From Rhizobium mongolense USDA 1844 (GTDB lineage: Bacteria > Pseudomonadota > Alphaproteobacteria > Rhizobiales > Rhizobiaceae), in contig NZ_ATTQ01000013.1 of NCBI RefSeq assembly GCF_000419765.1, forward strand, positions 1-64,000: DNA of 64,000 nucleotides, in the 5' to 3' direction. Shown one piece after another: positions 26,056 through 33,747 of this stretch (within the stretch, counting starts at the first letter, position 1; each line of letters starts with the position of its first letter). Both the position numbers and the translations under genes were made by a program. Below the pieces are notes generated by a model. It searched no databases. It saw nothing but the letters and a program-made list of their open reading frames with translations, and was not told where the DNA came from.

Positions 26056-28990
26056 CGGGACAATAACAAGTCAGCATGAGCGATCTTGTCAAGCTTCGGC
26101 ACAACTTTTCCACGATGAAATCCATGTCCCCGCAATTTCACACGGGTTTGTTCAAGCGCCACAGATACCTGGCGGCCAGCAAGGAAAGGTTGCGGCAAAT
26201 GTGGAATCGATGTTGTTTACCCTTGGATGTGCGACAGGATGGGTTTCAGCGACAATGTTGGAAGATGCGGGAAAGGTTCTGTGGCGCGACGCACTGTCCG
26301 CTTGGGGTGGCGACGATCCACTGTTCGATGACAAATTTTTCGAAGCGTACGGTCATCGTGAATGGTTGGATCCCCCCGACAGTGACCGAAACGCGGCATA
26401 CTCATTGCACGTCGAGCTGATCTCCCGCATCAGCACACAGCCGCTAGCTTATAACGAGGGCAGCGAAAAAGCTGCCTTGAAAAGCATTTACAGCCTTTTT
26501 GGAACAGCCCGGACGCTGACACAGGCTGCCGCTGGCGCCTACATCTTCGAGACCATCGTCTGGCACGTCCTCAATACCCATGTTCGGCCATTCACCGCGA
26601 AATGGCACGCCAAGGCCAACAAAGGTGACCTGAGAGCGTTGGACAGCAGTGATGTCTTCCGCGCGGAACTCCGGTCTGTGCAGAAGAAATTGCTCGCACT
26701 GGACACGCTTTTGGCCAAGGTCGTAGGCGCGGAATGGTACGATGCACGGGAGGTGTCGCGGCCAGGCGACGACGCAATCGAGAAGGAGATGGCCGACCAA
26801 TTCGTCACGCCGAGACAGGCGGTCTGGAAGCCGATGGGCGAGCCTTCTTCCGTGGCCGTGGTCCGACCTCGAACGAAAGAATACGCCGCCGAGCTGGACC
26901 GACTTCGAGCAAGCGAGGAGAAATTCGTAAAGGCTCGGCGTAAATTTTATAATCTCAAGGATGAGAAATGGTCTTCGGGTTTGGCCCTCTCGGGTGGCGG
27001 GATCAGGAGCGCGACATTCGCAATGGGCGTCCTTGTCTCACTGTCGAGGCGAAACCTGCTGCCTCAATTCGATTACCTATCGACGGTGTCCGGAGGAGGA
27101 TACACCGGCTCGTTCCTTACGCAATTGCTTGGCTCTCCCAAGTCCAAGCTGGAAGACCCCAAGAACCCGAAAGTTTCTCTTCGCGCGTCCGATTTACCGT
27201 TCAAGCGTGAGGAAGGAGAATCCCTTCTACTGCAACGTCTCCGCCATGGAGCCAGCTTCCTCTCCGGCGGAGCTTGGGAGCGCTTCTCGGTCGCGATGTT
27301 CCAAGCACAAGGCATCTTTATCAACTTGCTGCTTTTGGTGCTCCTTATATCGCTTTTAGCCAACGCGCAGATCGTCCTTGCCCAGTTAATCCCGAGCAGC
27401 CTTGTAGCGTCCCTGGCGTTTAGTTGCCTGATCGCTTTCTTTGTCTGGGCAATAGCGTTGCAGGTTGGCCGAAGTCTAGTGCCAACATCACGTCGGTTCC
27501 TTAACGGATTGAACCCATGGCTGTGCGCCGGTCTGTTGCTCGCCCCGCTTTTGGCGGTGATTCAAGCTGCAAATGGAGGGGCCACATGGATCCGGGAGAC
27601 CTGGTTACCCGACAGGTCCTTGCTCATGGGGTATGCGCTGGTGTTCCTACTGCTTTTTGGAGCCACCCTATCGATTGGTTGTGCGCTTTTCATAGGTTTC
27701 AGTCGCACCCGCCCAGCGCTTATGAGCGCGGCCACGATCATCTTCATCGTGCTCAGCGAAGGGTTTTTCTTCCAGATTCTGAACGGTGGACAAGACTACG
27801 GACAAACGCTGCAGATCGTGGCTCCGATTGTCGCTGCGGGCGCCGTCCTGTTCATAACATTCAGCGCAAACACAACATCCCTGCACCACTACTACCGAAC
27901 AAAGCTTGCAAAGGCATTCCTGCTAGACAGCAGAGCTGAACCGGCGTCTCCGATGAAGATGACCGATTTCGAAGCTGAGCGGGCAATGTTCCCCATCATC
28001 AACTGCGCCCTGAACGTGCCCAATTCGAAAATGCCCGAAATGCGCGGGCGGCAATCTGATCTCTTCTCTTTCACACCCGTAAGTGCCGGAGCAAATCTAA
28101 TCGGTCACTCGGCGATGTCCGCCTGGGAAGAGGCGAATGGAAAGCAACTGGATCTAGCCTCCGCAATGGCGCTCTCTGGAGCGGCGGTTTCCCCTCAGAT
28201 GGGACTGAAGACCAATCGATACGGAAGTTTCTGGCTCACCCTACTAAACCTGCGGCTGAACCTTTGGCTGAAAAACCCGCGCTCGCAGGTTCCCGTTCGT
28301 TACTTTCCCAATCTTTGGAATCTTCAAAAAGAGCTATTTGCTTCCGCCGACGAAAAGGGCGCTTTTCTGAACATTTCCGACGGCGGCCATATTGAAAATT
28401 TGGGCGTCTATGAATTGCTGCGGCGCCGCTGCCGGTTCATCGTAGCCGTCGACGGAGAGAACGATAGCCAGATGACTTTTCACGCGCTGACCAACCTTCA
28501 GCGTCTCGCATACATTGATCATGGTGTGGTCATTGAAGCCGACCTCGACGATCTTCGCAAAGGCGAAGACGGATTGAGCCGGTCCCACTTCCGCTTTTGC
28601 CGGATCCGATATCCTTCAGGCGCCGGTGATCACGGTGAGGAAATCGGATATCTGGCCTATCTGAAGCTCTCACTTACCGGGAATGAAGGCGAATTTATCA
28701 GGCGCTATAAATTCGACGAACCAGCATTCCCTCACCATCCCACCGCAAACCAGTTCTTCACCGAGGTACAGTTCGAAGCGTACCGCGCTCTGGGTGAACA
28801 TGTGGGTGACAAGATGTTTCTACCTGCCATCACGGGCTTCCAAGACAAGGACGACGTTGGACTGGAAGAATGGTTTCTCGGCCTCGGGAAGAGCTTCCTT
28901 GACCCTCTGGCATCGGCAAAGGCGGGAGGGCCGTCGCGCCCCCCCAATCCGGGCGTCCAAGCGGACATCGATAAACCATCAGGCCCATGA
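26021..28990 (+). CDS. patatin-like phospholipase with internal membrane helices
   Basis: A protein of up to 989 residues. The patatin motifs are in order: the oxyanion box LSGGGIRSATFAMG (about 324), nucleophile STVSGGGYTG (Ser about 357) and the catalytic Asp in NISDGGHIENLGVYELL (Asp787, from the GTG start). Between nucleophile and Asp are roughly six hydrophobic segments (430-630), so the lipase is membrane-embedded. The first 250 residues are soluble and unassigned. GTG 26021 lies inside the candidate retron RNA; ATG 26210 is an alternative start that leaves the RNA free. It is divergent from the RT-TIR and likely a membrane-attacking effector. Confidence 0.83.
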   Translation: MNSPAPTRGSSLGTITSQHERSCQASAQLFHDEIHVPAISHGFVQAPQIPGGQQGKVAANVESMLFTLGCATGWVSATMLEDAGKVLWRDALSAWGGDDPLFDDKFFEAYGHREWLDPPDSDRNAAYSLHVELISRISTQPLAYNEGSEKAALKSIYSLFGTARTLTQAAAGAYIFETIVWHVLNTHVRPFTAKWHAKANKGDLRALDSSDVFRAELRSVQKKLLALDTLLAKVVGAEWYDAREVSRPGDDAIEKEMADQFVTPRQAVWKPMGEPSSVAVVRPRTKEYAAELDRLRASEEKFVKARRKFYNLKDEKWSSGLALSGGGIRSATFAMGVLVSLSRRNLLPQFDYLSTVSGGGYTGSFLTQLLGSPKSKLEDPKNPKVSLRASDLPFKREEGESLLLQRLRHGASFLSGGAWERFSVAMFQAQGIFINLLLLVLLISLLANAQIVLAQLIPSSLVASLAFSCLIAFFVWAIALQVGRSLVPTSRRFLNGLNPWLCAGLLLAPLLAVIQAANGGATWIRETWLPDRSLLMGYALVFLLLFGATLSIGCALFIGFSRTRPALMSAATIIFIVLSEGFFFQILNGGQDYGQTLQIVAPIVAAGAVLFITFSANTTSLHHYYRTKLAKAFLLDSRAEPASPMKMTDFEAERAMFPIINCALNVPNSKMPEMRGRQSDLFSFTPVSAGANLIGHSAMSAWEEANGKQLDLASAMALSGAAVSPQMGLKTNRYGSFWLTLLNLRLNLWLKNPRSQVPVRYFPNLWNLQKELFASADEKGAFLNISDGGHIENLGVYELLRRRCRFIVAVDGENDSQMTFHALTNLQRLAYIDHGVVIEADLDDLRKGEDGLSRSHFRFCRIRYPSGAGDHGEEIGYLAYLKLSLTGNEGEFIRRYKFDEPAFPHHPTANQFFTEVQFEAYRALGEHVGDKMFLPAITGFQDKDDVGLEEWFLGLGKSFLDPLASAKAGGPSRPPNPGVQADIDKPSGP

Positions 28991-29082
28991 GTTCTTCTTT
29001 TTCCATGCTTCTGACATCGGGCGTCAGGCGGATGCGGACCTTTGCGACGCGATGAGCTGCAGAGGTCTTTCGACATCTGTGT

Positions 29083-29349
29083 TCAATCCACGAGGTCGAA
29101 CCTGGCAATGCCAAGCCCTGCGGAGCAAAGAAGACCGCCTTCGGTCTTTGCCATCGTCAAACGATGGGAGGTAGCCACTTCATCAACCTTCTCAGGAATG
29201 ATCCGCAGGATCTTCGCGGCTTCACTCAGGTCAACTTCACCGTAGATGTAGGCTTCGAGATTGAGCCGCCAGAACAACGGTTCTTCATCACTGGTCGGAT
29301 CGCTTTTCCGGTTAGTGAGATGTTCCAGTGCTATCAGCACACACGACAT
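29083..29349 (-). CDS. small hypothetical protein
   Basis: An 88-residue acidic protein (SEAAKILRIIPEKVDEVATS; the end reads GGLLCSAGLGIARFDLVD). The frame extends upstream past the ATG as TASGIFGCTPHEWPDDEDID without a start, and that part looks coding. Either a non-standard start is used or the gene is the 3' part of the one at 29378-29710, split by a frameshift near 29400. No family recognised. Confidence 0.45.
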   Translation of the reverse strand: MSCVLIALEHLTNRKSDPTSDEEPLFWRLNLEAYIYGEVDLSEAAKILRIIPEKVDEVATSHRLTMAKTEGGLLCSAGLGIARFDLVD

Positions 29350-29377
29350 AGCGTCGTTTTGATCGATGTCCTCATCA

Positions 29378-29710
29378 TCAGGCCACTCGTGGGGTGTACA
29401 TCCAAAGATGCCTGATGCCGTCGCGATCGGAAGCGGTCACGCGCCAATTTGCAGAGCAATGTTCAGCGATTCGTAGGCGGTCGCTGCCCCAGCTAACCCA
29501 GCGCCAGCACATGACGTGCGCCCCGAACTTACCACGTTTGACGACGCCGAAAGGCTCAACGTAGATCCCGTCAATCGCATCTTGTTCGGCTGCGTTCACA
29601 AAAGCGCCGGTGCCAGCGCTGGGACGTTCACATAGCTTGTCAACAACGGAACCATGACCCATCGCAGCAATGACTGCCGCAACTTCCGCATCACTTAAAT
29701 CAACCCACAT
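29378..29710 (-). CDS. hypothetical protein, possibly frameshifted
   Basis: A 110-residue protein (starts MWVDLSDAEVAAVIAAMG; contains GVVKRGKFGAHVMCWRWVSW). The final 10 residues (HLWMYTPRVA) lie over the region where another frame reads a coherent continuation into the next gene, so one longer ancestral gene is possible. The start has no clear ribosome site. Confidence 0.45.
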   Translation of the reverse strand: MWVDLSDAEVAAVIAAMGHGSVVDKLCERPSAGTGAFVNAAEQDAIDGIYVEPFGVVKRGKFGAHVMCWRWVSWGSDRLRIAEHCSANWRVTASDRDGIRHLWMYTPRVA

Positions 29711-29904
29711 CCTGAAATCGATAGTTTTTACTCGGGATAAGAAATGCTGGTTGAACTGTCTGGAGCGTCAACCTTTTTTGAGCGGCACGCTGAGTTCCTT
29801 CCAAGGCGACCACGCGGCCTACAATGCCCTTTGCTTGGTAGTGTACTTAGCGCTACGGTGGCGACAATGCCTTCTCGCGAACGACTATATTAGCAAGACG
29901 CCCC

Positions 29905-31095
29905 ATGGTAAATTTAGCACGCCCGTTCATCGTGATTTACGTGGTCTGGCATCCGGACTTCGCCCCCGGTCATGCATTGGCCAAAACGCTGTTCGACCAT
30001 TTCCGTAGAGAAAGCTACGAGAAGATCACGGGCGGAACGGGGATCAGCGTCGTTTATCGGTTCGCTGTCGCAGACGGTTCGGACAAACCGCTACCAATCG
30101 ATTTCTCAGCCGCCGAAACATCGGCCGTTGTCGTGCTCGCCGATAAGAACTTCGTTGGCGATGCAGTGTGGATGGATTTCCTCCGGACTGTTGCGGAGCA
30201 GACCAACGCGACGGGACTCTCGACGCGTCTCTTTCCGGTCGCGATGGAAAAAGGCATTGTCGGCGCACTGCAGGTTGACGAGCAGATCCTACGGTGGTCG
30301 GACTGGAAAGAGAAGGACGCGGACTTGCCAGCGATCCTCATCGGCCACCTGACTTTCCAATTTTGTCGTATGCTCCGACATTACCTTGAACACCTCAGAC
30401 GGCCGAACGAAACTGCTCAGGCCCTTCTTGGATACCTGAGGAAGGTAGACATCTTCCTGAGCCACTCCAAACACGACAAGAATGACGCGGGAGTGCAAGT
30501 CGCGCAGGCGATCCGCAGCAAACTGACTAAACGTGACGGCCTGGGAAGTTTCTTCGATGTATATGATATTCCTCCGGGTCTGAAGTTTCAGGAGGTGCTG
30601 CTCACACAGATCGAGGTGAGCGCGGTCATCGCGATACACACAGATTCCTTTTCCTCAAGGGAGTGGTGCCGACGGGAAATCATCGAGGCGAAACGTCACA
30701 ATAGGCCGCTCGTGATAGCGAACTGCATCTCTGACAAGGATGAGCGAGGCTTTCCGTACCTTGGAAATGTCCCGATTATCCGCTTGGAAGGGAAAAAGAC
30801 TAAACGTGTCGATGTCGTGATACGCGCGTTGCTGGACGAAATCCTGCGAGATTTCCTATGGCAGTGCCGGGTTGAACTGATGCGTCCAATGGCTAAGCCG
30901 AACATCACTTTTCTTCCTCGACCTCCTGAGCTGATTTCGCTCGCGGCCTTGGTCCCCGCAACCGATGGCGAGCCGTCCGTCATCGTATATCCGGACCCAC
31001 CTCTTGGTGCGGAAGAAGAGCGCCTTTTCCATGCGATAGCGCCGCATATCCAACTTCGTAGTGCCACCGAGTGGTTGGCGGGAGCAGTTCGATGA
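29905..31095 (+). CDS. double TIR-domain protein coupled to SLOG gene
   Basis: A 396-residue protein with two TIR-like domains. The first (residues 6-165: FIVIYVVWHPDFAPGHALA, AETSAVVVLADKNFVGDAVW) lacks a clear catalytic Glu and may be structural. The second (residues 180-325: VDIFLSHSKHDKND, SFFDVYDIPPGLKFQEVL, SSREWCRREIIEAKR) has Glu258 in the canonical WC..E position. The stop overlaps the start of the SLOG gene by four bases (ATGA). Messenger-producing TIR plus SLOG sensor is the logic of Thoeris and related systems, so this pair may be a compact signalling module (inference). Confidence 0.85.
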   Translation: MVNLARPFIVIYVVWHPDFAPGHALAKTLFDHFRRESYEKITGGTGISVVYRFAVADGSDKPLPIDFSAAETSAVVVLADKNFVGDAVWMDFLRTVAEQTNATGLSTRLFPVAMEKGIVGALQVDEQILRWSDWKEKDADLPAILIGHLTFQFCRMLRHYLEHLRRPNETAQALLGYLRKVDIFLSHSKHDKNDAGVQVAQAIRSKLTKRDGLGSFFDVYDIPPGLKFQEVLLTQIEVSAVIAIHTDSFSSREWCRREIIEAKRHNRPLVIANCISDKDERGFPYLGNVPIIRLEGKKTKRVDVVIRALLDEILRDFLWQCRVELMRPMAKPNITFLPRPPELISLAALVPATDGEPSVIVYPDPPLGAEEERLFHAIAPHIQLRSATEWLAGAVR

Positions 31096-31919
31096 CCTAC
31101 CACGAAATCCTGGATAACAAAGCGATCGCGGTGTCCACGTCTGAAAGTCCCGATATGCCCGGTCTAGGCCTTCATAACGAGCATCTCCGGGACGCGATGG
31201 CGGAGATCGCACGGCACATGCTCGCCCTGGGAGCGAAACTCGTTTACGGGGGGGACCTTCGCGCTGACGGCTTCAGCAACGTGCTGTTCGAGCTTGCAGC
31301 CCGATATAGGCGAGACACCAAGGCCACAAATTCAGTGGCCGTAACAAATTATCTTGCCTGGCCTGTTCACATACTTCAGCAGCCGGAGCAACTGGATGAA
31401 GTAGCAGCCGACTTGGAAGGCACCGCCGAGCTGCGGCTTTTGGACATTGATGGCAAGATCCTCGACCTGAAGGAACGTCATAAGCTCCCGGCCCACGAGC
31501 CAACTGAACCCGAGTGGGCGAAGGGGCTTTCAGCGATGCGTCAAACTATGCTCGCGGAGACACACGCTAGAATAATTCTCGGAGGACGCGTCGACAAATT
31601 CAAGGGAGAGATGCCGGGCATCGCGCAAGAGGCACTTTATTCGCTTCAAGGAAGACAGCCGCTGTATGTAATGGGCGGATTTGGTGGCTGCGCTCGTGAT
31701 GTCGCCGAAGCGATTGGCGTACTGGATCCAGGAGGCGTCAGGGAATGGCCCGGCCGTGAAAAGTTCAGCGCCTTCAGCAGCACCGATCTGAGTAACGGAT
31801 TGTCTGAAGAAGAGAACAGGATTCTCGCGAGCACGCCGCATGTGGATCAAGCGATCGTCTTGATCCTGAGAGGATTGACGAAGACTCAACGCGTTGCCCA
31901 AGGAGGCATGAGCGCTTAG
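31092..31919 (+). CDS. SLOG-superfamily protein (STALD-like), partner of double-TIR
   Basis: A 275-residue protein with AVSTSESPDMPGLGLHNEHL at the start, LGAKLVYGGDLRADGFSNVLFELAARY (a Rossmann-type nucleotide-binding box with GGD.R..GF), and a second half MLAETHARIILGGRVDKFKG ... GRQPLYVMGGFGG typical of a SLOG fold. SLOG domains bind NAD-derived or related nucleotides and occur beside TIR and SIR2 proteins. No catalytic or membrane domain is attached, so it may itself process the ligand or bind it as a regulator. Coupled to the double-TIR gene by ATGA. The exact SLOG subfamily is my judgement. Confidence 0.7.
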   Translation: MTYHEILDNKAIAVSTSESPDMPGLGLHNEHLRDAMAEIARHMLALGAKLVYGGDLRADGFSNVLFELAARYRRDTKATNSVAVTNYLAWPVHILQQPEQLDEVAADLEGTAELRLLDIDGKILDLKERHKLPAHEPTEPEWAKGLSAMRQTMLAETHARIILGGRVDKFKGEMPGIAQEALYSLQGRQPLYVMGGFGGCARDVAEAIGVLDPGGVREWPGREKFSAFSSTDLSNGLSEEENRILASTPHVDQAIVLILRGLTKTQRVAQGGMSA

Positions 31920-31984
31920 GGGCTTACCTATTTCTCTACCGACTACTCCATTTGACGGAAACTCGGGTTCGAAACTGCCAGGCA

Positions 31985-32188
31985 CTACTTGGCAACGCCT
32001 CCGCCCTTGGTCAAAAAATCCCGAGCGGATTGAGAGACGTAGTCGGGGGAAACTCTCACGACGAAAACGTTGGCACCGATCTGAACGCGCAAGGTCCCGG
32101 CAGCAAGAAGCTTCTCAAGGAAATCGGCAACTTCCTTGTCCTGCTCGCCGATCACAATGATTTCCTTGGAAGGCATCCGGTGAATCAT
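31985..32188 (-). CDS. small hypothetical protein
   Basis: A 67-residue protein (MIHRMPSKEIIVIGEQDKEV; VQIGANVFVVRVSPDYVSQSARDFL). It lies divergent from the PIN gene and could be its antitoxin, but divergent arrangement is not the usual VapBC layout. Size and acidic-helical content fit a regulatory peptide. No family recognised. Confidence 0.4.
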   Translation of the reverse strand: MIHRMPSKEIIVIGEQDKEVADFLEKLLAAGTLRVQIGANVFVVRVSPDYVSQSARDFLTKGGGVAK

Positions 32189-32348
32189 CTCGAATTCTGA
32201 GAACTTTTCCTTAGCACGGAATCCCGCTCCTGTAGAGGCGTGTCAAAGGACAATTTCCCGGTGCCTGGCCGCGCCCGTAATATTTCGCCAAAATCGTTAG
32301 CGATCGATTAACCATACTTTCTGCAGGCTTTCCGCAGAGGGACGCGAT

Positions 32349-32906
32349 ATGACCACAGCCTTTCTGCTCGATACCTGTGTTATCAGTGAAACAGCCCTGC
32401 CCCGTCCAAGGGAAAACGTGATCAGTTTTCTCCAAGCGGCGGACAACTATTTCATGCCAGCAGGCGCCTTGATGGAATTGCAGATGGGGATAACCAAGGT
32501 CTGCGCCACTAACCCCATCAAGGCGGTCAAGCTCAGCGCTTGGTACCACCAGCTTGTTCGAGCCGGAATACCGATCATCGAGACCGACCGAGAAGTCAGT
32601 GAGACCTGGGGCGTTTTGTCAGCCGACCCTCGGCTCCAGGGACTGTCTCAAACGGGCGGCAGGAAAAAGCTGCGGGGCGGCCAGGATCTTCATATAGCTG
32701 CGGCTGCGCTCGTTCGTCGGTTACCGATCGCAACGATGAATGTCGCAGATTTCATGCTGATCCACGAGTGCTATCCGCTACCAGGGATATACGATCCGTT
32801 AACAGACCAGTGGCACACCCGCATGGAACCGTTGGCTGATCAGTATCCTTTGGCCGCGAATACGGAAGATGAGGAGCTGGCAAAGTTGATGTGGACGGCA
32901 TCCTAA
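32349..32906 (+). CDS. PIN-domain protein (VapC-like ribonuclease)
   Basis: A 185-residue protein with the PIN acidic residues: FLLDTCVISE at the N-terminus (Asp8), METDREVSE-type middle (ETDREVSETWG) and QDLHIAAAALV before the C-terminal strand (IATMNVADF). PIN proteins cleave RNA and most act as VapC toxins. The tail of about 40 extra residues (DPLTDQWHTRM onward) is longer than usual. GAGGGA before ATG 32349 is a good ribosome site. No VapB-type antitoxin lies directly upstream, so antitoxin identity is unknown. Confidence 0.78.
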   Translation: MTTAFLLDTCVISETALPRPRENVISFLQAADNYFMPAGALMELQMGITKVCATNPIKAVKLSAWYHQLVRAGIPIIETDREVSETWGVLSADPRLQGLSQTGGRKKLRGGQDLHIAAAALVRRLPIATMNVADFMLIHECYPLPGIYDPLTDQWHTRMEPLADQYPLAANTEDEELAKLMWTAS

Positions 32907-33747
32907 CGTCCCACGTTTCCGACAGTCTTCATCTGTTGACTGGTCGACAGGCCAGACCGAGCATCGGTGCCGCTATCCACAACGATCCCGTGCGGATCAT
33001 ATCCGTGGCCCCCAGGAGTGCGTCTACTCACTGCCTCGAAGTAAACTGTGCAACGCCTTTCGACGCCATTTTCACTCGGAGTAGAGTATCGTTGACTTCT
33101 CCGTCAGAAGGAATCCGCCTCTTCCGAAGATCGCGAACGGTTACGATCGCACTCTAAAGTAGCAGCTGAACTTCCAACAGCGTGAGCTTTCGACCTGGTT
33201 GGCCGCTTTGACGACTTCGGACACAAATCCTGATGTACCGTCTTCTTTAAACTTGGCCGGTGCTCCGTTCGGAGCTAGTGACCCAGCCCCTCGTCAACCC
33301 GCGACTGATGCAGCCGTTGGCTATGTGTAGTTGCTCGCGAAGAAACTTGCAGTCGAGAAGGAGAGTCTCGATCGTCGCTCGCATCGCCGTCATGCCAAGA
33401 AAGCGCTTCGTCGACCGGGTCTGCGCAGTTTTTCATATCGGAATTCTTTCGTTCGACCAGCATGCGTCAGACCTTTGTTTTGGGAAACAATCTGCGGATT
33501 TGGAAGAACAGGGTCAGTTGTCGAATGCCGCCGCAGCGATCATTGTATCCGGTTCGGAAACGAGACCGTGAGTGAACGACAGGTGGAAGATCGAGTCGTG
33601 GCAACGATTTCACGAGGATTGTCCCACCAACCAGGACGCGCGTCCTGGTATTTGAAGTGGCGCAACAAACCGCAGATTAACCAACCCCGTTGGCAGATGG
33701 AAAATCTCTTTTTGGCAAAACTCGTTCGATTTCTCAGGAATTGGAAA
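32907..33747. other. long region without a supported gene
   Basis: Several short frames exist on both strands (for example 32891-33157, 33260-33571 and 33463-33275 minus) but none shows a recognised domain or good start. An in-frame extension of the next gene to 33331 is rich in Arg, Cys and Trp and looks non-coding. The segment may contain decayed material and the promoter for the methyltransferase-like gene. Confidence 0.4.

Noticed and set aside
33260..33571. Vsr-type repair endonuclease beside the methyltransferase
   Set aside because: None of the three frames shows the Vsr motifs.
33331..33747. In-frame N-terminal extension of the methyltransferase-like protein
   Set aside because: The stretch is Arg/Cys/Trp-rich, has no motif and no ribosome site; AGGA precedes ATG 33748.
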